Assembly (NCBI RefSeq): GCF_000017685.1
Contig: NC_010602.1
Coordinates: 3,535,678 to 3,599,677, forward strand
DNA length: 64,000 bases
Source: Leptospira biflexa serovar Patoc strain 'Patoc 1 (Paris)'
GTDB taxonomy: Bacteria; Spirochaetota; Leptospiria; Leptospirales; Leptospiraceae
Reading direction: 5' to 3'
Shown here: piece by piece, positions 56,362 through 64,000 of the stretch
Numbering within the stretch: the stretch's first letter is position 1
Layout: every line of letters begins with the position of its first letter
Made by a program: the position numbers and the translations under genes
Notes under the pieces: model-generated
Told to the model about the DNA's origin: nothing
The model's input: the letters and a program-made list of their open reading frames with translations, nothing else
The model's database searches: none

Positions 56362-57231
56362 GATCCTTTCCATATCACTTAGATTTGCGTAAGAAAAAAC
56401 AATTTTGCCTTTGCCATTTGTTTCATTGTGGGACACTTCCACTTTGGAACTGAATTTGTTTCTTAATTTTGTTTCCAATTTCACAATGCTAACATCTCGT
56501 TTGTCTGGAACACTAGAAGAGGAATTCGATTTTTTATCAGGGTTTAGTAAATTGGAAACATAGTTTTCCACTTCACGAACATTCCAACTTTCACTAATCA
56601 CTTTCTGTGCTACTTCAAATTGTTTTTTGGAATCCGGGATCGAGAGCAGGGGACGTGCTTGTCCTTCCGAAAGTTTCCCTTCTTTCACCCAATCTTGTAA
56701 AGGTTTCGGTAAAGAGAGGAGGCGAATCAAATTGGAAATGGTTGCACGGTTTTTTCCCACACGAGTGGCAAGGTCTGTTACCTTTAACGCTCGTTTGTCG
56801 ATGATGGCTTGGTAGGCATACGCTTCATCCATCGGATTTAAATTTTCCCTTTGGATATTTTCGATGAGTGCAAGCTCCATCATATCCGCTTCCGATAGAT
56901 CACGAACAATCGCAGGAATTTTTGCAAAACCAGCAAGTTTGCATGCACGTAATCTCCTTTCTCCAGCAACCAAGATGAAACCTGAACCAGATGGATTTTT
57001 TTGAACTACGATCGGTTGGATCACTCCATGTTCGATAATGGTATTGGAAAGTTCTTGGATGGATACATCTGAAAATTGTTTTCTTGGTTGGTGAGGATTT
57101 GGTGAGATTTCGGAAACTTTGATTTCGCGTAGTCCCGATAGTTCCTCTTTCGAAATCTCTACATTGTTTTCATTGACTGGAATTAAATTTCCAAGTCCTC
57201 GTCCTAATACTTTTCCTTTGCCGAGTGCCAT
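56335..57231 (-). CDS. parB: Chromosome partitioning protein ParB
   Basis: CTP-dependent DNA clamp of 298 aa that loads at parS and spreads. N-terminal LGKGKVLGRGLGNLIP, then the ParB/Srx fold with VAGERRLRACKLAGFAKIPAIV and the GERR CTP-binding motif, the helix-turn-helix (VTDLATRVGKNRATISNLIRLLSLP) and a C-terminal dimerisation domain. Two parS sites lie at 58493 and 59452. It begins 3 bp after parA. Confidence 0.95.
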   Translation of the reverse strand: MALGKGKVLGRGLGNLIPVNENNVEISKEELSGLREIKVSEISPNPHQPRKQFSDVSIQELSNTIIEHGVIQPIVVQKNPSGSGFILVAGERRLRACKLAGFAKIPAIVRDLSEADMMELALIENIQRENLNPMDEAYAYQAIIDKRALKVTDLATRVGKNRATISNLIRLLSLPKPLQDWVKEGKLSEGQARPLLSIPDSKKQFEVAQKVISESWNVREVENYVSNLLNPDKKSNSSSSVPDKRDVSIVKLETKLRNKFSSKVEVSHNETNGKGKIVFSYANLSDMERILEQLGVKL

Positions 57232-57234
57232 AAC

Positions 57235-57996
57235 TTATGCCCTCCCTACAATTTCTTCCGCTAAACTTTTATAACTTTTGGCACCAACACCATCAGGATC
57301 ATAGTAGTTGATTGGTTTTCCAAACGAAGGTGCTTCTGAGAGTTTTATGTTTCTTGGTATGACAGTCTCATAAACTTTCTCTTTGAAATAGTTTCTCACA
57401 TCGTCAGCCACTTGGTTTGCTAAGTTGGTTCGTTTGTCATACATTGTCAGAAGCACTCCTTCTAATGCGAGTGATGGATTCCATTGTGATTGAACAAGAG
57501 AAATGATTCGCATGAGTTGCGAAAGTCCTTCCAATGCAAAGTACTCAGTTTGTAAAGTGATCATGACTGATTGAGATGCACAAAGTGCATTGATCGTTAA
57601 AACTCCGAGGGAGGGAGGACAATCGATTAAAATATAATCGTAGGATTCTTTGATGGATGCAAGAGCATCTTTCAGTTTGAATTCTTTTTTCTCGATGCCA
57701 AGAAAGTCTACTTCTAGTCCCGAGAGGTTGATGTTCGAAGGAATGATATCTAAATTTGGTATGAATGTTTTTTGGATCGCTTCTCTTGCAGATAGTTCAC
57801 CGATCATCACTTCATAAGTTGTTTTACTCAGTGACTGCACTTCCAAGCCAAGTCCCGATCCTGAGTTTCCTTGTGGATCGATATCCAGGAGCAAAACTTT
57901 TTTTCCTAAATCAACAAGATTGGATGCTAAGTTGATCGCTGTGGTTGTTTTTCCAACACCACCTTTTTGGTTACTGATCGAAACAATTTTACCCAT
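57235..57996 (-). CDS. parA: Chromosome partitioning ATPase ParA (Soj)
   Basis: Deviant Walker ATPase of 253 aa with [14 protein letters not shown] at 11-24, [13 protein letters not shown], and [18 protein letters not shown]. It binds DNA non-specifically as an ATP dimer and moves ParB-parS complexes. It starts 8 bp inside the rsmG 3' end and is 3 bp from parB. Confidence 0.96.
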   Translation of the reverse strand: MGKIVSISNQKGGVGKTTTAINLASNLVDLGKKVLLLDIDPQGNSGSGLGLEVQSLSKTTYEVMIGELSAREAIQKTFIPNLDIIPSNINLSGLEVDFLGIEKKEFKLKDALASIKESYDYILIDCPPSLGVLTINALCASQSVMITLQTEYFALEGLSQLMRIISLVQSQWNPSLALEGVLLTMYDKRTNLANQVADDVRNYFKEKVYETVIPRNIKLSEAPSFGKPINYYDPDGVGAKSYKSLAEEIVGRA

Positions 57997-58732
57997 TCTT
58001 GCTTTTCGTCTCCTTTACGATTTCCTTCCAGTCGCGGGGGTATCCCTTTTTTGGAAGTGAATTCTTTTGCAGTATTTTGATATGTCTCTTTCCAACAAAC
58101 TCTAATTCTGGAATGAGAATTTCTTTTTTCAATACGAAGCCATTATTGCTTAAAACTTCGGTTTCCTTTTCCAAATCCTGGTAGGGTTGTGCAAGGAAGG
58201 GACATAAGATTCCTTTTTGTTTCACCATCCTTGTTGTTACCTCTGCAAGGTAAGGGTAGGGGACCATCGCTCTTGAAGTCACAACATCAAAATTGGAACT
58301 GATTTCTTCTGTTCTTGCATAAATGAACTCAACTCGTTTCTTCACTTTCGAAAGACTACCAGTTGTGATTTCAGCTTCTAGAAGAGCTAGTTTTCGTTTT
58401 TGGGAGTCCACAAGGAATACCTGGGGTGCCTTCTTCAATACAGCAAATAAGAATCCCGGAAGACCAGGACCTGTTCCAACATCGGCTACATTTGTTTCAC
58501 GTGAAACATATCCTGTTGTTTTTAACTTCCACACAAAAATCAATGATTCAAGAATATGTCTCTCGAGAATTTTTTCAGAATCATTCTTTGAAAAGAATCC
58601 TCCCTTTTCATTGTCTCGCTTTAAAAAATCATAAAAATTTTTCACAAGCTCCCAATCAAATTCAGGTTCAAGAATCGGAAAGAGTTCAGGGATGATCGTT
58701 TGGATTTCTTCTTGGATGGTTTTTTCTGGCAT
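57989..58732 (-). CDS. rsmG: 16S rRNA (guanine527-N7)-methyltransferase RsmG (GidB)
   Basis: SAM-dependent methyltransferase of 247 aa that modifies G527 of 16S rRNA. The SAM site is [18 protein letters not shown], with [15 protein letters not shown] and the later [16 protein letters not shown]. It overlaps parA by 8 bp, and one parS palindrome lies within its coding sequence. It is separated from mnmG by a divergent lipoprotein gene, whereas mnmG and rsmG are adjacent in many bacteria. Confidence 0.94.
   Translation of the reverse strand: MPEKTIQEEIQTIIPELFPILEPEFDWELVKNFYDFLKRDNEKGGFFSKNDSEKILERHILESLIFVWKLKTTGYVSRETNVADVGTGPGLPGFLFAVLKKAPQVFLVDSQKRKLALLEAEITTGSLSKVKKRVEFIYARTEEISSNFDVVTSRAMVPYPYLAEVTTRMVKQKGILCPFLAQPYQDLEKETEVLSNNGFVLKKEILIPELEFVGKRHIKILQKNSLPKKGYPRDWKEIVKETKSKNG
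58493..58508. other. parS site
   Basis: TGTTTCACGTGAAACA, a perfect 16-bp palindrome differing by one base from the B. subtilis consensus. It is inside rsmG, less than 3 kb from parB. Expected ParB loading site. Confidence 0.93.
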
Positions 58733-58790
58733 AATCGTATTATCGTTTTATAGAATTTCGCCGATGTCTCCTGTAGGAGAAATCATTTCC

Positions 58791-59516
58791 ATGTTTCGAA
58801 TGTTTATTTTTTTCATCATCCTATCCGTTCCTATCTTAGGTTACACACCTGGCAAATGGTCCCACAAAGATGCTTATCTTTTCAAAAAAGTGAAAAAAGT
58901 TCCAACGAAAGAAATCGTAAGGAACGCAGAGGGTCAGGTGATTTATGTCGCAGAATACGAATACAACTCGGATGGCAAATTGGTTGCGGAAACGTATTCA
59001 GACAAAGAAGGGAAAGGTGATGGGAAAACAACATTCCGTTACACCGAAGGTCTTTTAACGAGTGAAGAAGTTTATGATAATGGTGGTCATCTCGTGGAAC
59101 GAAAAGATTTTCAATTTAAAGGTCGTGCCCTGAAAAAAATGAATGTGAAAGACCGTGAAGGCAAACTAGTGATGGTTTACACAATTGAAAGTGATGGTGA
59201 AGGAAATGTTTTTGCTGCGGAAGGTAAAAACATAGAAACCAAAGATAACGAATCCTTTCGTTTTCAAGTTGATCCAAAGAGGCCCAATGTCCAAATCCAA
59301 TACCTTACTGATGAGAAAAAGAAGGGTTTAGGTGAGATCCATTTTAAGTTTGATGGCAAAGGAAACTTAGTGGAAAGAGAATTTTTCCAAGGTGAAAACC
59401 GCAGGGTACATAAACTAAAATACAAAGCAGATGGAAGTTTGGAGTCCCACTCGTTTCACGTGAAACAAGGGGACAATTGGATTTTAGAAAAGACCCACGT
59501 TCTAGTTTACGATTAA
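58791..59516 (+). CDS. Exported repeat protein with YD/MORN-like strands
   Basis: Protein of 241 aa. ATG 58791 follows AGGAGA and begins a short signal peptide (MFRMFIFFIILSVPILGYT). The mature part has repeated strand pairs of the form G-x-(V/L)-x-(A/V)-E-x-x-(Y/F) (VIYVAEYEYNSDGKLVAETYSD; HLVERKDFQFKGRALKK; GNLVEREFFQGENRR), recalling toxin-associated YD or MORN-like repeats, but no domain is definite. It is divergent from rsmG, and a parS site lies within its 3' end. Confidence 0.68.
   Translation: MFRMFIFFIILSVPILGYTPGKWSHKDAYLFKKVKKVPTKEIVRNAEGQVIYVAEYEYNSDGKLVAETYSDKEGKGDGKTTFRYTEGLLTSEEVYDNGGHLVERKDFQFKGRALKKMNVKDREGKLVMVYTIESDGEGNVFAAEGKNIETKDNESFRFQVDPKRPNVQIQYLTDEKKKGLGEIHFKFDGKGNLVEREFFQGENRRVHKLKYKADGSLESHSFHVKQGDNWILEKTHVLVYD
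59452..59467. other. parS site (second)
   Basis: CGTTTCACGTGAAACA, with the 14-bp core GTTTCACGTGAAAC perfectly palindromic. It is in the 3' end of the exported repeat-protein gene, 959 bp from the first parS. Confidence 0.88.
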
Positions 59517-59867
59517 AAATAAAAAAAACAATTCATCCATATCCGTTGTCAGAGTGAGTCGCTCTCGGCGGAAATGGATCTCCACTCAAACCATTTAAAA
59601 ACTAATTTCTCGATACAGTAATCAAATCTCTACTCTAGGCAAGGGTGAATGGTTCAGTTGTTTTCTTCGCTCTGATAGGTTTGTCATTCCCTCATCCATT
59701 TTTGAAATCGTTTGGTCTCCAGTCCGAATCACTTATCTAGTCCCTCAGAACGAATCTCCGATCTGACATCATAACAAACAAGTGTCATAGAAATGATTGG
59801 TACTAGATGCAACAGAAACTCTGTCTCCATTTACGATTCATGAAAATGAAATCATAAAGGTTCCCAT
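59517..59867. other. 351-bp non-coding stretch upstream of a bidirectional terminator
   Basis: No CDS supported on either strand. Near its start ATCCAT (59535-59540) and ATGGAT (59573-59578) enclose TCCG/CGGA and AGAG/CTCT pairs, making an imperfect 44-nt hairpin just after the stop at 59516. The rest is unstructured to the eye. A small RNA ending at the 59868 terminator is possible but unproven. Confidence 0.3.
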
Positions 59868-59909
59868 AAAAAAACCAACCAAAAGGAATCTCTCTTGGTT
59901 GGTTTTTTT
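59868..59909. terminator. Bidirectional terminator
   Basis: A perfect inverted repeat: A7 then CCAACCAA (59868-59882) and TTGGTTGG then T7 (59895-59909), with a 12-nt loop. It terminates mnmG on the minus strand and any plus-strand transcript from the 59.5-kb region. Confidence 0.92.
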
Positions 59910-59953
59910 CATATCGTCGGTAATGAATCTGCGAGTGGAATAAAATTATTTGA

Positions 59954-61828
59954 TCAATGTCGATCCACCAAATGATAGAGAAGTAAATCCACATCGGAAG
60001 GATCCACTCCCGAAATATGAAGGGCATTTTCTAAATTGAGTGGTCTATGTTTTTCTAATTTCACGATGGCTTCCGTCTTCAAACCTTTCACACTCGCGTA
60101 ATCAAAATCAATGGGAATCTGAAAGTTTAAAAACTTCTTACGGTATTCGATGGTCTCTAGTTCTCGTTTCAGATACCCTTCATACTTCACTTCCATTTCC
60201 AAAACTGCTTTTTCATCCTCATTCAAAATCGAAAGTTCGGAAACGATTGGTTCTAAATCTTTAATTTTGATGTCTGATCGTTTGAGAAAAGAGGAAAGCG
60301 AGTGACCAAATTTATAATTCGTAATCTGTTTCTCTTCCAAAACTTTTGTGAGCTCTGGAGACGGTTTCATCGCAGAGACAAACAAATGGGATTTAATCGA
60401 CTCAATCCTGGCATAACGATCTTTCATATCTTTGTATAATGATTCTTCCACAAGACCCATCTCATATCCGTATTGCATGAGCCTTTGGTCAGCGTTGTCT
60501 TGTCTGAGAAGAAGGCGATATTCCGCACGACTTGTAAACATTCGATACGGATCTTCCACACCTTTGTAGACGAGATCATCCACAAGCACTCCAATATAGG
60601 ATTCACTTCGTTTGAATAAAATAGGTTCTTCTTTCCGAACGGAACGTATCACATTATACGCAGCGACAAGTCCTTGAGCCGCTGCTTCTTCATACCCTGT
60701 GGTCCCATTGATTTGGCCTGCATGGTAGAGTCCTTTTACCTTTTTTGTTTCGAGAGTCGGATGGAGTTCTGTTGGATCAACATAATCATATTCGATGGCA
60801 TAACCAGGTCGCATGAGTTCCACTTGCTCTAAACCTTTGATGCTTCGAAGGAACTTCCATTGCACTTCTTCCGGTAAACTTGTGGAGACACCATTGAGAT
60901 ACATCTCATTTGTTTCATAACCTTCTGGTTCGATGAAAATTTGGTGTCTGTCTCGTTCTGCAAAACGAACCACTTTGTCTTCGATCGAAGGACAGTATCT
61001 TGGTCCCACACTTTTGATCTGACCCGAATACATCGGTGAGTATTCTAAGTTTTGTTTGATCAGTTCATGAGTTGTATCATTCGTGTAGGTGATGAAACAA
61101 GGGATTTGTTTGCGATCGATCTTCTTTGTGGAAAAAGAAAAGGGTCTTGGATTTTCATCTCCATCTTGGATTTCGAGACCATCAAAGTTGATCGAATTTT
61201 TATGAACACGCGCAGGGGTTCCTGTTTTCAAACGACCTAAGCGTAATTCAAAACGAGCAAGAGTATGGGAAAGACCTTTCGTTGTTGGTTCTCCAATCCG
61301 ACCTGATTCTTTTTGGTATGTTCCTATATGGATCACACTGGATAAAAATGTTCCTGTGGTTAAGATCACATGGTTTGTATAAAAAGTAAAACCACGGCCG
61401 GTGATGACACCTGTGACTTGGTTTCCTTCCACAATCAAATCTTCAACAGTATCTTGTCGGATCGAAAGCTGTTGTAATTTTTCCAACTGGTGTTTGATCA
61501 TGAGTTGGTATTGTTTTTTCTCTGCCTGCGCACGTGGGGCCCAAACAGAAGGTCCTTTGGAAGTGTTTAACATCTTAAACTGGATTCCAGTTTGGTCGAT
61601 CACTCGTCCCATAAGACCACCAAGAGCATCCACTTCCCGAACCATATGGCCTTTTGCAATCCCACCGATGGCTGGATTACAACTCATTTGACCGATGGTA
61701 TCTAAGTTCATCGTTATGAGTAAAGTTTTCAGACCTGCTTTTGCAGAGATATAAGCGGCTTCTGTTCCGGCATGACCGGCACCCACAACGATACAATCAA
61801 ATTGGTTTGGATAAAAGGAAGGATTCAT
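59954..61828 (-). CDS. mnmG: tRNA uridine 5-carboxymethylaminomethyl modification enzyme MnmG (GidA)
   Basis: FAD enzyme of 624 aa that with MnmE installs the cmnm5 group at U34 of tRNAs. FAD site [12 protein letters not shown] (GAGHAG 16-21), [78 protein letters not shown] and the C-terminal helical domain are all present. No mnmE is in the window. Its location next to rsmG-parAB is the classical origin-proximal order. Confidence 0.97.
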   Translation of the reverse strand: MNPSFYPNQFDCIVVGAGHAGTEAAYISAKAGLKTLLITMNLDTIGQMSCNPAIGGIAKGHMVREVDALGGLMGRVIDQTGIQFKMLNTSKGPSVWAPRAQAEKKQYQLMIKHQLEKLQQLSIRQDTVEDLIVEGNQVTGVITGRGFTFYTNHVILTTGTFLSSVIHIGTYQKESGRIGEPTTKGLSHTLARFELRLGRLKTGTPARVHKNSINFDGLEIQDGDENPRPFSFSTKKIDRKQIPCFITYTNDTTHELIKQNLEYSPMYSGQIKSVGPRYCPSIEDKVVRFAERDRHQIFIEPEGYETNEMYLNGVSTSLPEEVQWKFLRSIKGLEQVELMRPGYAIEYDYVDPTELHPTLETKKVKGLYHAGQINGTTGYEEAAAQGLVAAYNVIRSVRKEEPILFKRSESYIGVLVDDLVYKGVEDPYRMFTSRAEYRLLLRQDNADQRLMQYGYEMGLVEESLYKDMKDRYARIESIKSHLFVSAMKPSPELTKVLEEKQITNYKFGHSLSSFLKRSDIKIKDLEPIVSELSILNEDEKAVLEMEVKYEGYLKRELETIEYRKKFLNFQIPIDFDYASVKGLKTEAIVKLEKHRPLNLENALHISGVDPSDVDLLLYHLVDRH

Positions 61829-61997
61829 ATTATGTCTTCTTAGTGTAACGATTCTTATGTCTTATGAAAAATAAAGGAGAGTAAAGACTACTCTCTAGAA
61901 CGATATCAAAACCATCGGCCTATGCTTCGAGAGAAAAAAAGATAAAATTCATTTTCTAATTTCGAAACTCTTAAAGATTGGAAGGATAGGAATCTCA

Positions 61998-62921
61998 ATG
62001 GCTCAGAATTCATTCCCTTATACATACTTTGAAGGTAAAATTGTTCCTTCCGAAGACGCAAAAGTCAGTGTCCAAACCCATGCCTTACAATATGGTACAG
62101 GAGTTTTTGGTGGAATCAGAGGTTACTACAACGAAGCCAAACAAAATCTTTATGTCTTTCGATTGCCAGAACACTGCAAACGACTTGTGAACTCCACAAA
62201 GATCATGCAACTTCAAATCAAAATCACTCCGGAAGAAATCCAAACCATCATCTTGGATCTACTTCGAAAAAACGAAGCTAAACAAAATGTATACTTAAGA
62301 CCTTTCATTTATACATCAGCCTTACAACTTTCGCCTCGATTCCATGATGTGAAAGCTGACATCACTGTGTATGCTCTGAAACTCGATGACTATCTTGATA
62401 CACAAAATGGGCTCACAACCATGGTGTCCTCTTGGCAAAGATTTTCTGATAACCAAATCCCCACTCTTTCGAAAGTGAGTGGTGGGTATGTGAATTCAGC
62501 ACTTGCCAAATCGGAAGCGGTTCAAAATGGAATGGATGAAGCCATCTTTCTCGATGCAAGAGGGTTTGTATCAGAAGGTTCTGCCGAAAATCTTTTTATC
62601 GTTCGTGATGGAGTGATCCATACACCAACCATTCCCTCTTCGATCTTAGAAGGGATCACAAGAAGGAGCATCATTCAAATCGCAAAGGACCTTGGATACC
62701 AAGTGATCGAAAGAGACATCGCAAGATCCGAACTGTATATTGCGGATGAATTATTTTTTTCCGGGACTGGTGTGCAGGTAGCTTGGGTGAAAGAAGTAGA
62801 TCGCCGAGTGATTGGAAATGGAACCATCGGACCTGTGACCAAAAAAATCCAATCTATCTTTTTTGAAACTGTACGTGGTGAAGATCCAAAGTATATGAAT
62901 TGGCTCACTCCGGTTTATTAA
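61998..62921 (+). CDS. ilvE: Branched-chain amino acid aminotransferase
   Basis: PLP enzyme of fold type IV, 307 aa, that interconverts Leu/Ile/Val and their 2-oxo acids with glutamate. Features are VQTHALQYGTGVFGGIRGY, YLRPFIY, the PLP lysine Lys159 in LSKVSGGYVNSALAKSEA, EAIFLDARGFVSEGSAENLFIV and SSILEGITRRSI. ATG 61998 follows GGAAGGATAGGA. It is followed 6 bp later by holB. Confidence 0.94.
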   Translation: MAQNSFPYTYFEGKIVPSEDAKVSVQTHALQYGTGVFGGIRGYYNEAKQNLYVFRLPEHCKRLVNSTKIMQLQIKITPEEIQTIILDLLRKNEAKQNVYLRPFIYTSALQLSPRFHDVKADITVYALKLDDYLDTQNGLTTMVSSWQRFSDNQIPTLSKVSGGYVNSALAKSEAVQNGMDEAIFLDARGFVSEGSAENLFIVRDGVIHTPTIPSSILEGITRRSIIQIAKDLGYQVIERDIARSELYIADELFFSGTGVQVAWVKEVDRRVIGNGTIGPVTKKIQSIFFETVRGEDPKYMNWLTPVY

Positions 62922-62927
62922 ATTAAA

Positions 62928-63860
62928 ATGGTCGATACTTCGTTTTCATTTGAGCAAGTGTCAGGCCAAGATGTAGCACTGACATACATAAAATCTTTTT
63001 TAAAAGATCGCTCGAAAATTCCAGGTTCCTTAATTTTTTACGGACCAGATGGGGTGGGGAAGTGGCTTGCCGCAGAACGTTTTGCACGACAAATCCTTTG
63101 TTTGGAAGGAACCTCTTGCGGTCATTGTGATTCCTGCCGTCAGTTCATGAGAGGAATCCATCCTGACTTCATTCAATTCCCAAGACGAAAGAACATTGCA
63201 ATCGGGAAAGAAAAAGACCCTGAAGAGTTCACCATTCGATGGTTATTATCTGCACGGATCCCTTTCAAACCACACACTTCGGATTATCGAATCGTTCTTT
63301 TTCCTGAAGCAAATCGAATCAACAATGAAGCCGAAACCACACTTTTAAAAACATTAGAAGAACCGCCTCCACATACAAAATTCATTCTGATAGTCAATGA
63401 CCTACATAATTTAAAACAAACGATTGTTTCTCGTTCGGTTTGTATTCCTTTCCACTACCTCCCGCAGGATGAAATCAAAAAGATTCGAAGGAATGAAATC
63501 GCGGAAGCAAAATTGTATTATGGTGGTTCCCTCAATCCGTTTGAAATTGCTGATGAATTTTTAGAAGAGTGGCATGAGAATGTAAGGGAACATTGCCATG
63601 ATTCCATTTTGCTATTCAAATTAGAAAATTGGGTGAGAGACCAACTCGGTGAATTTCGTTCGAATAAAGAAGGACTCACTGGAATTGATTTTTTAGAAAT
63701 GATTTGTTTGTTACTGCTTTATGAATACAGACAAAAAAACTTTGAAGCCAATGTGGGTAGGATTGAAGCCATCCTTGACTTTAAAATGAAACTCCATTAC
63801 GAAATTCCAGCTCTTGAGTATGTTCTTTTATCCCAACTTTTTTTAAGACTCGCCACATAA
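62928..63860 (+). CDS. holB: DNA polymerase III delta-prime subunit
   Basis: Clamp-loader subunit of 310 aa. The P-loop region GPDGVGKW (39-46) carries Trp where Ser/Thr is required, so it should not bind ATP, as is usual for delta-prime. A zinc module CGHCDSC and the [32 protein letters not shown] sensor segment (with SRxx) follow. No ribosome site is obvious, so it is likely coupled to ilvE. The partner dnaX is at 43982. Confidence 0.85.
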   Translation: MVDTSFSFEQVSGQDVALTYIKSFLKDRSKIPGSLIFYGPDGVGKWLAAERFARQILCLEGTSCGHCDSCRQFMRGIHPDFIQFPRRKNIAIGKEKDPEEFTIRWLLSARIPFKPHTSDYRIVLFPEANRINNEAETTLLKTLEEPPPHTKFILIVNDLHNLKQTIVSRSVCIPFHYLPQDEIKKIRRNEIAEAKLYYGGSLNPFEIADEFLEEWHENVREHCHDSILLFKLENWVRDQLGEFRSNKEGLTGIDFLEMICLLLLYEYRQKNFEANVGRIEAILDFKMKLHYEIPALEYVLLSQLFLRLAT

Positions 63861-64000
63861 TTAAAAAATAAAAACGAAAGAGAATTGAAACCCTTTCTGA
63901 AAGCAAATGGATCTGTATCCATCAATCGATAGGAACCAATTATTGACCTTAATTGATCATAAATTAAATTCCACCTAACATACGCAAACGACTTAGCCCC

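Noticed and set aside
59535..59867. RNase P RNA or tmRNA in the 59.5-kb gap
   Set aside because: The conserved RNase P core and tmRNA alanine acceptor motifs are absent.
63861..64000. Gene start at the right edge
   Set aside because: The last 140 bp are AT-rich with no frame or ribosome site that supports a gene.

Overview
The window reads as chromosomal DNA of a spirochaete of the genus Leptospira, probably from the saprophytic side of the genus. This is an inference from gene content, not a database match. The evidence is low-GC coding sequence, many short-signal lipoproteins with relaxed lipoboxes, frequent TTG and GTG starts, several TRL-like small lipoproteins, a plant-type ferredoxin-NADP reductase, a flagellar FliG, and densely packed genes that often overlap by 4 to 27 bp. 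I see no rRNA, insertion sequence, phage or CRISPR array.

Layout. 1-6.4 kb: envelope genes (a partial gene at the left edge, a double-amidase lipoprotein, an M1 aminopeptidase lipoprotein, two TRL-like lipoproteins of which one is frameshifted, and a glycerophosphodiesterase). 6.4-15 kb: an XRE regulator, fliG, a TetR regulator with a likely operator, a metallo-beta-lactamase-fold hydrolase, two membrane proteins whose start codons overlap head to head, an M23 peptidase, and a PAS-GGDEF-EAL protein. 15-19.2 kb: an iron-type uptake operon behind a Fur-box-like site (lipoprotein, HmuY-like lipoprotein, TonB-dependent receptor, HExxH protein). 19.2-31 kb: a DUF3015 protein, ferredoxin-NADP reductase, a PC4-like protein, a VWA-STAS fusion, queE, a SNF2 helicase, and a run of transporter, SGNH hydrolase, beta-barrel, TRL and Ig-like lipoprotein genes. 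31-42.5 kb: hppA, a TPR-like protein, acs, folE, a glycosyltransferase, small redox and cupin genes, two alpha/beta hydrolases and an RNA uridine methyltransferase.

42.6-46.4 kb is an information-processing block: tRNA-Ser(TGA), tRNA-Ser(GCT), a membrane ORF that ends inside tRNA-Arg(ACG), tadA starting 2 nt after that tRNA, tRNA-Ser(GGA), then dnaX-ybaB-recR. 46.4-56.4 kb: an envelope operon (PD40-OmpA, solute-binding protein, porin-like barrel), serS-tatD, a degenerate M23 protein with a bactofilin, a YaaR protein and an ABC exporter. 56.3-61.8 kb is the classical mnmG-rsmG-parA-parB block with two parS sites, suggesting that the replication origin is near. ilvE and holB close the window.

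The points most worth a second look are: tadA abutting tRNA-Arg(ACG), its own editing substrate, so that tRNA 3' processing may control TadA translation; the HmuY/TonB uptake locus that lacks the expected heme ligands; a VWA-STAS fusion; a zinc-site-defective M23 protein next to bactofilin; an epoxide-hydrolase-like protein with Asn at the nucleophile position; and a structured intergenic element at 50.2-50.5 kb.
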